Below are positions 27,049 to 39,285 of a stretch of 64,000 nucleotides of DNA, in pieces. A program made the position numbers and the translations under genes. Under the pieces are notes generated by a model, which searched no databases, was not told the origin of the DNA, and saw only the letters and a program-made list of their open reading frames with translations. The first letter of the stretch is position 1; each line of letters begins with the position of its first letter. This DNA is from Pseudarthrobacter sp. BIM B-2242 (lineage in GTDB: Bacteria > Actinomycetota > Actinomycetes > Actinomycetales > Micrococcaceae), in NCBI RefSeq assembly GCF_014764445.1, contig NZ_CP061721.1, positions 2,604,001 to 2,668,000 on the forward strand, written 5' to 3'.

Positions 27049-27417
27049 TCAGCGGTAGCGGTATGTCCGGGACAGCCAGCAGTTGGTGTGCCAGTGACGG
27101 CGCTCGGCGAGACCGGCGGCGGCACCAAAGAGGTGGTCGTCCTTCCACACCACCAAATGGGCCACCCCGGGAACAACTGCCGTGGAGCAGCCTGGGCAGA
27201 TGTAGGTCTTTTCCGCGTTCCTGGCGGTCATCGTCCTGACCATCCACTCGCCGTCGGGAGCGCTTTCGCGCCGCGCAATTCCTGCCCGGGCACGCTCCAG
27301 ATCCAGCTCCGGAACCTCGCCGTTCCCCTTCTTGCCCGATACTTTGCCGGCCAGGCTCCCCTTGGCAGCGGGACCCTTCCCGGAGGCAGGGCGGCGGGGA
27401 CGGTTGGAACGCGGCAT
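27049..27417 (-). CDS. Small basic zinc-site protein divergent from nucS
   Basis: A 122-residue protein: first ~50 residues basic and Gly/Lys/Pro-rich, then [10 protein letters not shown], a GVAHLVVW strand, and RRHWHTNCW. The C-x2-C and H-x-H-x2-C pattern looks like a zinc site as in HNH-like or treble-clef folds, without a clear catalytic set. Its function is unknown. It lies head-to-head with nucS across 37 bp, so the two are likely expressed together. ATG 27417 has CAGAAT 6 nt upstream and also GGAGG very close to the codon. Confidence 0.78.
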   Translation of the reverse strand: MPRSNRPRRPASGKGPAAKGSLAGKVSGKKGNGEVPELDLERARAGIARRESAPDGEWMVRTMTARNAEKTYICPGCSTAVVPGVAHLVVWKDDHLFGAAAGLAERRHWHTNCWLSRTYRYR

Positions 27418-27423
27418 GCCTCC

Positions 27424-27429
27424 ATTCTG
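27424..27429 (-). promoter_or_regulatory. Possible -10 box of the small zinc protein gene
   Basis: CAGAAT on the minus strand, 6 nt, then ATG at 27417. It has C in place of the first T, so it is weaker than the others. Confidence 0.35.
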
Positions 27430-27441
27430 CCCTAGCCCCGG

Positions 27442-27447
27442 TAGTGT
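27442..27447 (+). promoter_or_regulatory. -10 box of nucS, leaderless type
   Basis: TAGTGT, 7 nt, then GTG at 27455. The probable -35 lies inside the start of the divergent zinc protein gene. Confidence 0.6.
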
Positions 27448-27454
27448 GTACGGC

Positions 27455-28150
27455 GTGCGACTTGTCATAGCCCGATGTTCAGTTGATTATGTTGGCCGGC
27501 TCAAAGCCCATCTCCCCCTTGCTACCAGGCTCCTGCTGGTCAAGGCCGATGGCTCCGTGCTGGTCCATTCAGACGGCGGTTCGTACAAGCCGCTGAACTG
27601 GATGAGCCCGCCGGCAACCCTGCGTGTCTCGTCGCCGGAGGATGTTGACCTTGAGCTGGGCGTCACCGAACAGTGGACCGTCCAGTCCGCCAAAACCGAT
27701 GACCGCCTCATCATCAATATCCATGAGCACATCCATGAGTCGTCCCACGACCTGGGAGTTGACCCCGGCCTGATCAAGGACGGCGTGGAAGCGGATCTGC
27801 AGCGTCTGCTTGCTGACCAGATTGAAACCCTCGGCAGCGGCTTTTCGCTGATCCGCCGTGAGTACTTCACCGCCATCGGGCCCGTGGACATCCTTGCCCG
27901 GGACGCCAACGGCGCAACCGTGGCCATCGAACTGAAGCGGCGCGGCGATATCGACGGCGTGGAGCAGCTGACCCGCTACCTGGAGCTGCTGAACCGCGAC
28001 CCGCTGCTGGCTCCGGTCCGCGGAATCTTCGCCGCCCAGCAAATCAAACCCCAGGCCAAGGTGCTGGCCAACGACCGCGGCATCGACTGCGTCACACTGG
28101 ACTACGACGCCATGCGGGGCGTCGACGACACCGAATCGCGGCTGTTCTGA
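27455..28150 (+). CDS. nucS: Endonuclease NucS (EndoMS), mismatch-specific
   Basis: This is the nuclease of the non-canonical mismatch-repair pathway that replaces MutS/MutL in actinobacteria and some archaea; it cuts both strands at mismatches. The 231-residue product starts [16 protein letters not shown] and has a RecB-like catalytic core: DILARD, IELKRRG and GVEQLTRY. It ends in SRLF; a C-terminal Leu-Phe tail is the type of sequence reported to bind the sliding clamp in this family. GTG 27455 starts the conserved N-terminus and follows a leaderless -10 box. Confidence 0.95.
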   Translation: MRLVIARCSVDYVGRLKAHLPLATRLLLVKADGSVLVHSDGGSYKPLNWMSPPATLRVSSPEDVDLELGVTEQWTVQSAKTDDRLIINIHEHIHESSHDLGVDPGLIKDGVEADLQRLLADQIETLGSGFSLIRREYFTAIGPVDILARDANGATVAIELKRRGDIDGVEQLTRYLELLNRDPLLAPVRGIFAAQQIKPQAKVLANDRGIDCVTLDYDAMRGVDDTESRLF

Positions 28151-28447
28151 GCCACTGGCTCTCCCCTGGCCTGCGCCGGCTGCGGTGAATAGTGCCCTGA
28201 CAAGGGGATTCATGCCGTTTTGCCCAAAATTTCCCGGCCTGACCGTTGACCTGACGCGGACGGCATGAAATTCTTAGAACAGTCTTTGTGTAGGTGTTTT
28301 TTCATGCTCGCAAGACAAGTTGCGAGCGCGAAGCTCCTGCACCGCCGGTCCCCTTTGGGACCGCAGTTTAGGATTCTTCTCGCGGAGTGACCGAGTCCGG
28401 CACGAGGTGTGCCGGGCTTAGACAAGTTCCATAATGAGGAGAAATAA
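28151..28447 (+). promoter_or_regulatory. Intergenic region with structured leader of the cold-shock gene
   Basis: About 300 bp without a gene. It holds an 8-bp inverted repeat CATGCCGT/ACGGCATG (28211-28218 and 28260-28267) and a possible TTGACC -35 (28246-28251). A 7-bp hairpin CTCGCAA/TTGCGAG lies at 28307-28326, and the ribosome site GAGGAGA sits just before the csp ATG. The long leader is as expected for csp mRNAs that fold differently at low temperature. The exact transcription start is not defined. Confidence 0.55.
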
Positions 28448-28651
28448 ATGGCACAGGGAACCGTCAAGTGGTTCAACGCTGAAAAGGGCTTCGGCTTCAT
28501 CACCCCGGATGACTCCGATGGCGATGTCTTCGTTCACTACTCCGAGATCCAGACCGGTGGTTTCAAGACCCTCGACGAGAACCAGCGCGTTCAGTTCGAA
28601 ATCGGTCAGGGCGCCAAGGGCCCCCAGGCTACCGGCGTAACGCTGGTCTAG
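28448..28651 (+). CDS. Cold-shock protein
   Basis: A 67-residue CSD protein: [14 protein letters not shown] (RNP1) and DVFVHYSEI (RNP2). It binds single-stranded RNA/DNA and acts as an RNA chaperone. It has a strong SD (GAGGAGA), a structured leader and its own terminator, so it is monocistronic and probably highly expressed. CspA-type, but the paralogue cannot be named. Confidence 0.95.
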   Translation: MAQGTVKWFNAEKGFGFITPDDSDGDVFVHYSEIQTGGFKTLDENQRVQFEIGQGAKGPQATGVTLV

Positions 28652-28694
28652 TAACCCGCCCGGAGGCCGCCTCGTCGCGGCTTCCGGCAAGAAG

Positions 28695-28725
28695 ATCCCC
28701 GGCACCCGTGCCGGGGATTTTTTTG
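28695..28725 (+). terminator. Terminator after the cold-shock gene
   Basis: An 11-bp stem ATCCCCGGCAC/GTGCCGGGGAT (28695-28718) with a tiny loop is followed by seven Ts, a textbook intrinsic terminator. Confidence 0.93.
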
Positions 28726-28763
28726 TTTGTGTCGACTCGCTTTCCAGGTCATCCCTGTCCAGC

Positions 28764-31301
28764 TCAGCCCACCAGGCTGCGCACCAGCCGGGCACCTTGC
28801 CGGAGCGAGAGGCCTGGCAAGTAGGCCAGGGTGAGCGCCCGTCCTATGGCAGGCAACTGCAGGGGGTCCTGGTAGTAGAGGTACAGCGTCCGGTATTCAG
28901 GCTGAAACCGTGATTTGAAGGCTGCCAGCGACCGGAACCCGTAAACAGGTTCCAGTGCATGGCCCACAACGTCCAGGATGCGGACCAGGTTCTCGGCCGG
29001 CAGCTGGCCGTCATCAGGCCGGGACGCCAACGGTGACCCGGACAGCGAGATGACCTCCACCGATTCCCGCAGCTCCACCACGGCGGCCGCAATCAGGAAC
29101 TCCATGACCCCGGGGAATCCCTCGGCTCCCCGGCGCATCACGTCCAGTGTGCGGCTGACCAGCTTCCCGCCGTCGTAAACGGGCAACCAGCTCGTTATGC
29201 CATGGACGTTGGCGTCGGCGTCCACGGCGAGGCAGCAGAGCACCTCGTCGTCCATCAGTTCATCGATGCCGCCCAGGGTGAACCCCATCTCGGGCACGGT
29301 TTTGGCGGCGGCCCATTCCTCCGACACCTCGCTGAGCCGGGCCCGCAGTGCCGGCGGAAGTCCGTTGTACGTCCCCCACACGGCGGTGACGCCCATCTTG
29401 GCGGCCCGGTTGCGCGCCGTGCGTACGTTCTGCCATTCTTTGCCCTTGAAATCCAGTTCCCGGACTGACAGCCGGGTCTCCTGCGCAACGGGCACCCGCT
29501 GAAATCCCCGGCCGCTCAGCAGCGGCCACAGTGCGCCATCGCACGAGTAGAAGGCCGGGATCAGCGCCCGCGCGCTGCAGTACTCGATGAACCCCTCAGC
29601 AGTCCGTTCGCGGGCGTGAGCCGGGCCGAAGGGACCCGCGAGAGTCAGGGCCACGCTTCCGTGCAGCTGGTACGCCACGGCAGCATGGCCATCCGGCGTG
29701 AACCAGTAGCGGTTGGGCTCCCAGAGCGCCATCCAGGACAGCGAGTCGCCGCCCTCATGGAGCAGTTTCCGGGCAGCAGTCCTGTCATCGTGCCCTGAGT
29801 CGCTGCCGTGGTGGCGGCCCACCAGGACCGACCAGACGCCTGCCAGCGCCACCAGCCAGAACACCGGGCCCGAATAGCCGAAAATCAGTGCCTCGAGGCT
29901 GTTACGTTCGGCGAAAACGCGGTGATAGAGGTTGGGAAGCGGCACAGGCAGGTATTGCCTGGACAACTCGGCCAGCAAACCCAGCGGGCCGCCGTCGCGC
30001 ATCAGTCCTCCGGCGGCCAGCCACGCGGCTGTATAGCCGCCGGCAAGGACCAGCCAGACGCCGACCACCACTGCCGCCAGTTTGCGCCGGGCAGCCGGGA
30101 CGGTCTCCACCCGGAACTGCCGCCGGTTGGCCCACAGCAGCACGGCCAGCAGGAGGGGCACCGTCACGAGGGGCAGGATGTGGGCGAATCCCGAACCCAT
30201 CGCGGCCGGCTGCGGGCGGGAAGGATAGTGCGGGATGAGGGCAAACAGGGCAAGGTACACGGCGGCCAGGGCCGTGATCACCAGCTGGATGACCAACGTG
30301 ATCCGAAGGGCCATCCGCCGTCCCCGGCGCATGCCGTCGGCACAGATCAGCAGCAGCACCACCGGGACAACTGCCAGGGCCAGCCCAAAAGGGCCGGCAA
30401 AGCCTGTCCTCCCCACCTCCAGGCATGAGGCCTCTACCGTGGATCCGCAATTCGCCTCCAGCTGGCCCAGTGTTGGCACCGGATTCAGCAGGATGTCCCG
30501 CAGCAGCGCCAGCGGACCGGTGGGTGTCCGGGTGATTGTGGTGAGGATGGGTCCAACGGCGAAAACCGCCACTGTCAGTGCGAGCAGGTTCCTCGTCTCG
30601 CGGCCGGTGGAACGTGGCGCATGGAGGTGGCCGAAGTCATTCTCGTCCCACCAGCTGACCCCCAGCCCGACCAGGGCACCAACCAACCCGATGACCGTTT
30701 CTGCATGCCCCACGTACAGGACCAACAACAGTGAAACGGACAGCACCGCCGTCCGCAGCCGGCGCCGCCACAGAACAGGCAGCCGGCCGCTCGCCGCCAT
30801 TGAAACGGCCAGGACGGCTGCATAGGGCCCGATCAGGATGTTGTCCGCCATCAGGCCCAGCCAGCCGTCCCCGGCGTACCGTGCCAGCTGGGTGAGGAGC
30901 AGGAACACGGTGACGGCGGCAAACTGGCCTCCCAGCAGGAGGGCTGCAGCATGAAGCGTGCCTAGTTTCTTCTCCGCCAGTCCCACCAGCACAAGGATCA
31001 TCACGGAAGCCACCAGATAGGCCGGCGGATTTGTGGCAAAAAACAGGGACGTCACCAGGGACCACCAGTGGCCCGCCCGCAAGCCGGGGCCGCTGACGCC
31101 GGCAACCGGCAGGAGCTCCACCGGCGGGCCGTCCAGGAAACTGTCAGTCAGCGCCCCCGCCGCCAGGAAAAGCCCCAGGAAGCAAAGCGTCATGGGCACG
31201 GACCGGAGATGCCCGGCGAGCCGCTGAACAGCCGGGTACCCCACGGTGGACCAGAACAGCGCCGGCGGACGTGCATCGGGGGCCGGCTTCAACGTTCCCA
31301 C
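28764..31301 (-). CDS. MprF-like membrane protein: rhomboid-like half fused to DUF2156 synthetase domain
   Basis: An 845-residue protein. Residues ~35-220 look rhomboid-like: GHWWSLVTSLFF, AEKKLGTLHAAALLLGG, and a final helix with GHAETVIGLVGALVGL. The expected GxSG serine is replaced by IGPYAAV, so it should not be a protease. More helices follow to ~500. The C-terminal ~300 residues are the DUF2156 domain of MprF (aminoacyl-phosphatidylglycerol synthase): SWMALWEPNRYW, AYQLHGSVALTL, and FSGGxxK-like FRSLAAFKSRFQP. The likely role is lipid aminoacylation or flipping for defence against cationic peptides. The GTG start overlaps the esterase gene by 13 bp, with GGGGG upstream. Confidence 0.85.
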   Translation of the reverse strand: MGTLKPAPDARPPALFWSTVGYPAVQRLAGHLRSVPMTLCFLGLFLAAGALTDSFLDGPPVELLPVAGVSGPGLRAGHWWSLVTSLFFATNPPAYLVASVMILVLVGLAEKKLGTLHAAALLLGGQFAAVTVFLLLTQLARYAGDGWLGLMADNILIGPYAAVLAVSMAASGRLPVLWRRRLRTAVLSVSLLLVLYVGHAETVIGLVGALVGLGVSWWDENDFGHLHAPRSTGRETRNLLALTVAVFAVGPILTTITRTPTGPLALLRDILLNPVPTLGQLEANCGSTVEASCLEVGRTGFAGPFGLALAVVPVVLLLICADGMRRGRRMALRITLVIQLVITALAAVYLALFALIPHYPSRPQPAAMGSGFAHILPLVTVPLLLAVLLWANRRQFRVETVPAARRKLAAVVVGVWLVLAGGYTAAWLAAGGLMRDGGPLGLLAELSRQYLPVPLPNLYHRVFAERNSLEALIFGYSGPVFWLVALAGVWSVLVGRHHGSDSGHDDRTAARKLLHEGGDSLSWMALWEPNRYWFTPDGHAAVAYQLHGSVALTLAGPFGPAHARERTAEGFIEYCSARALIPAFYSCDGALWPLLSGRGFQRVPVAQETRLSVRELDFKGKEWQNVRTARNRAAKMGVTAVWGTYNGLPPALRARLSEVSEEWAAAKTVPEMGFTLGGIDELMDDEVLCCLAVDADANVHGITSWLPVYDGGKLVSRTLDVMRRGAEGFPGVMEFLIAAAVVELRESVEVISLSGSPLASRPDDGQLPAENLVRILDVVGHALEPVYGFRSLAAFKSRFQPEYRTLYLYYQDPLQLPAIGRALTLAYLPGLSLRQGARLVRSLVG

Positions 31302-32596
31302 CCCCAGTGGGTGGCCAGGAGCTCCAGCCCGTTGTCCATACCGGGGGTCAGCATGTCCCAGGAATGGCCGGTGTGTTCTACGACGTCCGCTTGAACCGTG
31401 AACCCGGCGCCGCGGGCTGCGGCTTCCAGGGCCTTGAGGTTGGCAACAAATTCGGGGTCGGTGGCCCCCGCCGCAAAGTAGGCCACCTTGCCGGGGTATT
31501 GGCGTTCCTTCATCAGCGTCAGGGGCACCTGGGCATCAAAGGCGCCGGTGTCGCCATGGAACGCCGCATCGATGGTCTTCTGCCGTTCCTTGGCGAGGGC
31601 CGGCTCGCTCTCGCTGGCAAAGGCAAGGAAGCCGGTAAACCGCTCAGGATGCCGGGTCACCTGTTGGACGGCGCACGTTGCTCCAAAGCTGAAGCCCCCC
31701 ACCGCCCACTGCCGGGGGTCCGCATCCACGTCGAGGGTGTTCATGATCCAGGCGGGAACGTCCTGGGAGAGGTACGTGTCCGCTTTGGCCAGGTCACTGT
31801 CCATGCAGAGGGTGTTGGCAGACTGGCTGCCGTTGGGATCCACCACCACCACAACGGGCGCCACTCCCCCGTGCCGGTCGGCGAAACTCTCCATCCGTGG
31901 CACCAGCGATCCGCCGGTCAGCCAGTCAGCGGGGCCCCCCGGCTGGCCGGGCACCAACACCAGGACCGGCAGTGCGGGTCGGTCCGGCGCAAAGTATGCC
32001 GGCGGAAGGTAAACGTAGGAGGCGCGGGTATGCAGGCCGGACACGGTGCCCGGTATCGAGGCGGTACGCAGCACACCATCGTCGGGAAGTTCTGTGCCGG
32101 GTGACCAGCCTGCGAGCGGCCGGGCGTCACTGCCGGGCTGGCGCATCAGCTCCTGCTCAAGGGCAGGGATGCGGTTCAGGGCGGTTCCCGTCAGGTCTGC
32201 CACCGTGCGGTTGAGGCCAAAGTAGGCGTTCACCTGAACGCTGCACAGCAAGACGACACCCAGAAGCGCCCCGGTGTCCAGGGCGCGGCGCGGCCATGAA
32301 CCCGTTGGGATCCGGAGCAGCATCAGCATGAGTGCGGCCACTGCGGCGAAGACCCACGCCAGGACAGTGAACGGGAGGTCATCGGGGAAGACCGGAGTGA
32401 TATAGATCAGGATCCAGTGCACCAGAAGAACCAGGCCGGCAGCGGCAACGAGTGCGGCGGCCGCGCTGAGGAGCCAGCGGCGGAGGCCAAGCGGACGCGG
32501 GCGCCAGATCAGGTACGCCGTAGCGGCCGCGCCGAGAACCCAGGCGGTCCAGTACAGCGGGCCGTCCGTCAACCGGATATCTGCAATCCAGTCCAC
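31289..32596 (-). CDS. Membrane-anchored esterase (antigen-85/esterase D-like)
   Basis: A 435-residue protein with four N-terminal membrane helices (to ~135) and an exported alpha/beta-hydrolase domain related to antigen 85/esterase D. It has VLVPGQPGGPADW, the nucleophile elbow GGFSFGATCA, a DPEF Asp region, and a final HTGHSWDMLTPGM histidine. It is probably an acyl or cell-wall ester hydrolase/transferase. I chose GTG 32596, 5 nt after the DUF2550 stop; the frame begins earlier inside DUF2550. Between DUF2550 and the MprF-like gene it forms an envelope operon. Confidence 0.85.
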   Translation of the reverse strand: MDWIADIRLTDGPLYWTAWVLGAAATAYLIWRPRPLGLRRWLLSAAAALVAAAGLVLLVHWILIYITPVFPDDLPFTVLAWVFAAVAALMLMLLRIPTGSWPRRALDTGALLGVVLLCSVQVNAYFGLNRTVADLTGTALNRIPALEQELMRQPGSDARPLAGWSPGTELPDDGVLRTASIPGTVSGLHTRASYVYLPPAYFAPDRPALPVLVLVPGQPGGPADWLTGGSLVPRMESFADRHGGVAPVVVVVDPNGSQSANTLCMDSDLAKADTYLSQDVPAWIMNTLDVDADPRQWAVGGFSFGATCAVQQVTRHPERFTGFLAFASESEPALAKERQKTIDAAFHGDTGAFDAQVPLTLMKERQYPGKVAYFAAGATDPEFVANLKALEAAARGAGFTVQADVVEHTGHSWDMLTPGMDNGLELLATHWGWER

Positions 32597-32600
32597 GAGG

Positions 32601-33032
32601 CTAGCGCCAGGTGCCCACGCCGATGACCGGCCCGGCTTCCAGCCAGGAGGACAACCCTGTGTAGGCATCGAACTTCATGGCCAGCCGAAGATCACGTCCT
32701 TCGTACCGCAGCTCCACGATCACAACGTCGGGCTGGACCTTGACTGCCTCGGCTTCAGTGGGCTTGCGCCGGCCAAGGAGCTCCAGCGAGCTGCGCTTGA
32801 ACTTATGCTTGGGACGCAGGCTCAGGGACGCCAGGCGGAACCATTCGAGGTCGTTGTCCTGATAACGACAAACCCCCATCTGCCAGCTGTTTCCAGCCAT
32901 GCAAATGGAGGCGTCCACCGTGCCGAGGGCGCGCCGCAGATTGAAGCGGCGCACCCCCACAAGGCACAGTGCAAAGATGAGCAATCCAAAACTGATTGCC
33001 AGGGCGATGAACGGGAGTGTCTGGACGTCCAT
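32601..33032 (-). CDS. DUF2550 membrane protein
   Basis: A 143-residue protein with one N-terminal membrane helix (~7-29) and a cytoplasmic or periplasmic domain with DASICMAGNSWQMGVCRY and WFRLASLSLRPKHKFKR. DUF2550 is conserved right after atpC in actinobacteria. The function is unknown. ATG 33032 is preceded by TAGCAT with 7 nt between them. TAGCAT also contains the atpC stop codon, so DUF2550 may be made from its own leaderless transcript as well as by read-through. Confidence 0.87.
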   Translation of the reverse strand: MDVQTLPFIALAISFGLLIFALCLVGVRRFNLRRALGTVDASICMAGNSWQMGVCRYQDNDLEWFRLASLSLRPKHKFKRSSLELLGRRKPTEAEAVKVQPDVVIVELRYEGRDLRLAMKFDAYTGLSSWLEAGPVIGVGTWR

Positions 33033-33039
33033 CAGGGTG

Positions 33040-33045
33040 ATGCTA
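33040..33045 (-). promoter_or_regulatory. Possible leaderless -10 box of DUF2550 over the atpC stop
   Basis: TAGCAT on the minus strand, 7 nt before ATG 33032. Its first three bases are the atpC stop codon. Confidence 0.45.
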
Positions 33046-33327
33046 GCGGATCCCAGCAGTAGCCGCGTCGCCCAGTTGGGCGTTGTCAGCAACAATCACC
33101 ACGCGGTTGTTGTCGACGGAGAAGAACCCGCCGTCAACAACCACGGCAATACGGTCACCGGAAACCGGCTGGATAGCCAGTTCACCTTCGGCCAGGATCG
33201 CCAGCAGGGGCGCGTGGCCGGGCAGGATTCCGATTTCACCATCGCTGGTGCGGGCCTTGACCATCTTGGCCGCTCCGGACCAGATAAACCGGTCCGCTGC
33301 GACAATCTCAACCTCAAGCTCAGCCAT
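33043..33327 (-). CDS. atpC: ATP synthase epsilon subunit
   Basis: The F1 epsilon subunit is the central-stalk regulator. The 94-residue product starts MAELEVEIVAADRFIW and has GEIGILPGHAPLLA. It is short, apparently lacking the C-terminal helical pair, as in other actinobacteria. ATG 33327 is one base after the atpD stop (TAATATG). Confidence 0.95.
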   Translation of the reverse strand: MAELEVEIVAADRFIWSGAAKMVKARTSDGEIGILPGHAPLLAILAEGELAIQPVSGDRIAVVVDGGFFSVDNNRVVIVADNAQLGDAATAGIR

Positions 33328-33328
33328 A

Positions 33329-34816
<1,488 letters not shown>

Positions 34817-34863
34817 TTAAGTTTGTTCTTTGGTGCAGGTACTGCTGGACCGGATCGTGCAGG

Positions 34864-35757
34864 CTAGGACGCGTTCAACGCGTCGGCACCGGCAACAATT
34901 TCGGAAAGCTCCTGCGTAATTTCAGCCTGGCGGGCAGTGTTGCGCAGACGCGTGTACTTCTTGATGAGGTCCGTGGCGTTGTCGCCGGCGGACTTCATCG
35001 CCCGCTGACGGGCTGCGAGCTCGGAAGCTGCTGCCTGCAACATGGCGGCGAAAATGCGTGACTCGATGTAGCGCGGCAGCAGAGCGTCGAGAACCTGCTC
35101 GGCTTCCGGCTCGAATTCGTAGAGCGGCAGGAGGTCTGACTCAGACGTAGCCTGCTCTTCGACAACCTCGAGCGGGAGCAGACGAATGACCGTCGGCTCC
35201 TGGGTCACCATGGACTTGAAGCGGGTGTAAACGACATGGATTTCGTCCACGCCGCCCTCTTCGTAGGCGGTCGCGAAGTCTTCGAGCAATGCCGTTCCAA
35301 CCTCGCGGGCAACGTCAAACACCGGAGCATCCGTGTTGCCCGTCCAGGCGCGCTCGAAAGGACGGTTCCGGAAGTCGAAGTACGCCTGCGCCTTGCGGCC
35401 CATCACGTAGACCTTAACTTCCTTGCCCTCCTCGTGCAGCAGTTCAATCAGGCCTTCCGCCTGCTTGAGCACTGTTGCCGAGTAGGATCCTGCGAGGCCG
35501 CGGTCGGAGGTGATGACCAGCACGGCTGCCCGGCGGATCTGCTCCGGTTCGGTGACCAGGGGGTGGTCAATTTCGCTCTGGCTTGCGACAGCAGAAACGG
35601 CACGCGTGATCGCGTTTGCGTAAGGCAGTGAAGCCGCTACGCGTGCGCGGGCCTTGCCAATGCGCGAGGTAGCGATCAGTTCCATCGCCTTGAAGATCTT
35701 GCGCATCGACGTGGTCGAGCTGATCTTCTGGCGGTAGACCCGAATCTGGGCTCCCAT
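34864..35757 (-). CDS. atpG: ATP synthase gamma subunit
   Basis: The rotating central shaft. The 297-residue product has the conserved N-terminus [20 protein letters not shown] and the C-terminal [13 protein letters not shown] with [21 protein letters not shown] 35757 has AAAGGAT upstream. Confidence 0.97.
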   Translation of the reverse strand: MGAQIRVYRQKISSTTSMRKIFKAMELIATSRIGKARARVAASLPYANAITRAVSAVASQSEIDHPLVTEPEQIRRAAVLVITSDRGLAGSYSATVLKQAEGLIELLHEEGKEVKVYVMGRKAQAYFDFRNRPFERAWTGNTDAPVFDVAREVGTALLEDFATAYEEGGVDEIHVVYTRFKSMVTQEPTVIRLLPLEVVEEQATSESDLLPLYEFEPEAEQVLDALLPRYIESRIFAAMLQAAASELAARQRAMKSAGDNATDLIKKYTRLRNTARQAEITQELSEIVAGADALNAS

Positions 35758-35833
35758 ACTTATCCTTTCCTAAGATCCCGGTGGCCGGGACTGCCGGAAC
35801 CGGTGAAGGTCCCGGCAGTCCCTGCCAGCGAAA

Positions 35834-37471
<1,638 letters not shown>

Positions 37472-37554
37472 CTGCAGTCCCTGCTCTCCTGTTTTCGTGA
37501 TCATCGTTGCTCACGATGACCGGGGTTTCGTTTCGTTAAGTTGTGCTTGTCCGG

Positions 37555-38382
37555 CTAACCGGCCAGTTGGCGGTGGAGCTGGCCCAGCCGGGTGACAACA
37601 GAAGCGTCTAGCACTTCGTCACCCACCTGGACGCGGATTCCGCCGATCAGTTCAGGGTCAACAGTGAGGTTGACCTTGAGCTCGCGACCGTACAGGGCGT
37701 TCAGCCCGGCCTGGAGGCGTGCAAACTGCGTCGCCGTCAAGGGACGCGTCACGCTGACCGTTGCAATCCAGCGCTGCTGCCGTTTGGCTGCCAGCTCGGC
37801 GAACCGGGCTACCAGGTTGGTCGGCTTGATGCCGCGGGGTGCGGTCACTGCCTGAGCAATGAGGACTTTGGCTTCCTCGCTTGCGCCAGGAACCAACTTC
37901 TCAGCCAAGCTGATCTTTGCAGCAGCACTGGCCTGCGGCTCCGACAGAGCACGTTGTACCTCGTGGTTGGAGGCAACGGCCTGGTTGAAGGAGAACAGAT
38001 CGTTCTCCAGTTCTTCCAGCCCAGAGACACCGGAGGCAGAAACGGCCGACTTGTTTTCAGCGACGGCGATTACCACCGTCGCGGCAAGCGTCTCGAGTGC
38101 ATCGCCGATATCTCGGGCCGATGCCCAGCGTGAACTGGCCAGACCGCCCGCGATGTCCGCAGCATCGGCGGAAACTTTTCCGCCAACGAGCTGCTTGACC
38201 AGCGCCGCCTTTTCGTCACCGCTGCGGGAGGGGTCAGTCAAAGCCCGGCGCAAGCCGGCCGAGCTGTCCACCGTTCCCAGGATTCCGAAGAGTTCCTTAG
38301 CCAACTGCAGCGAGGCCAGCGGAAGCTTGGCTTCCAGCGAGGTCAGGGCCGTGGTCAGCGATTCGCTCGATACACCTGACAT
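37555..38382 (-). CDS. atpH: ATP synthase delta subunit
   Basis: The peripheral stalk subunit joining F1 to Fo. At 275 residues it is the long actinobacterial form. The C-terminal half shows GRELKVNLTVDPELIGGIRVQVGDEVLD, the typical delta signature. It overlaps atpF as TAATG. Confidence 0.95.
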   Translation of the reverse strand: MSGVSSESLTTALTSLEAKLPLASLQLAKELFGILGTVDSSAGLRRALTDPSRSGDEKAALVKQLVGGKVSADAADIAGGLASSRWASARDIGDALETLAATVVIAVAENKSAVSASGVSGLEELENDLFSFNQAVASNHEVQRALSEPQASAAAKISLAEKLVPGASEEAKVLIAQAVTAPRGIKPTNLVARFAELAAKRQQRWIATVSVTRPLTATQFARLQAGLNALYGRELKVNLTVDPELIGGIRVQVGDEVLDASVVTRLGQLHRQLAG

Positions 38383-38933
38383 TACTTAGCTGCACCTGCG
38401 TTCTGGGTCTCCAGATCTGCCAGGAAACGGTCAACCACACGGGCGGAACGCTCGTCATTGTCGAGCGCTTCGCCAACAATGCGACCGGCCAGCGTGGTAG
38501 CCAGCGTGCCGACCTCGGAACGCAGCGACACAACGGCCGCCTGGCGCTCGGATTCGATCTGCACGTGGGCCTGAGCCGTGATGCGGGCCGATTCAGCAGC
38601 TGCCTTTTCCTTCAGATCAGCAAGGATCTGCGCGCCTTCGGCACGTGCTTCCTCGCGGATGCGGTTGGCTTCAGCGCGTGCATCAGTGAGCTGCTGCTTG
38701 TATTCCTCGAGGGCAGCAGAAGCTTCCGCCTGGGCCTTTTCAGCCTTGGCGATGCCGCCTTCGATTGCCTCAGCGCGCTCTGCAAAGGTCTTCTCGAACA
38801 TCGGGACAACGAACTTGACCACGATGAACATGAGGACAGCAAAGCCGACGAGGACAACGCCCATTTCCCAGACGTTGGGCACCAGTGGGTTAGTCTCGCC
38901 CTCTGTGGCGGCTGAGATGATCACCTGGTTCAT
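38382..38933 (-). CDS. atpF: ATP synthase b subunit
   Basis: The Fo stator subunit, 183 residues: one N-terminal membrane helix (~24-48) followed by a long charged coiled coil rich in Ala/Glu/Lys/Arg. ATG 38933 is followed by NQVIISAATEG. Confidence 0.96.
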   Translation of the reverse strand: MNQVIISAATEGETNPLVPNVWEMGVVLVGFAVLMFIVVKFVVPMFEKTFAERAEAIEGGIAKAEKAQAEASAALEEYKQQLTDARAEANRIREEARAEGAQILADLKEKAAAESARITAQAHVQIESERQAAVVSLRSEVGTLATTLAGRIVGEALDNDERSARVVDRFLADLETQNAGAAK

Positions 38934-38986
38934 AATTCACCCGTCCTTTTCTACTCGGTTTCTGGATGTTCGCTAAGTTCTAACGC

Positions 38987-39205
38987 TTAGGAGAGAACGA
39001 AAGCGAAGACCAGGCCGAGGATGGCGAGAGCTTCAGTCAGCGCCAGGCCGAGGAATGCGATCGGCTGCAGGACGCGCTGGGCTTCCGGCTGACGTGCTAC
39101 GCCGTTGATGTAAGCAGCGAACACGAGACCCACACCGATACCACCGCCGATAGCGGAGAGGCCGTAGCCGATGAGGTTGAGGGAGCCGTTGATGGAGCCT
39201 TCCAT
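38987..39205 (-). CDS. atpE: ATP synthase c subunit
   Basis: The proteolipid that builds the rotor ring, 72 residues, two helices with [22 protein letters not shown] between. The ion-binding Glu lies in [14 protein letters not shown] 39205 has AAAGGAAG upstream. Consistent with a proton ring. Confidence 0.97.
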   Translation of the reverse strand: MEGSINGSLNLIGYGLSAIGGGIGVGLVFAAYINGVARQPEAQRVLQPIAFLGLALTEALAILGLVFAFVLS

Positions 39206-39285
39206 TTTTCTTCCTTTCAAGATGCCATCTTTGTGGCAGGTTGTTTGGGTTGCTTCATCCCCGCGAGGGGAAGTTTGTGGGGTGC

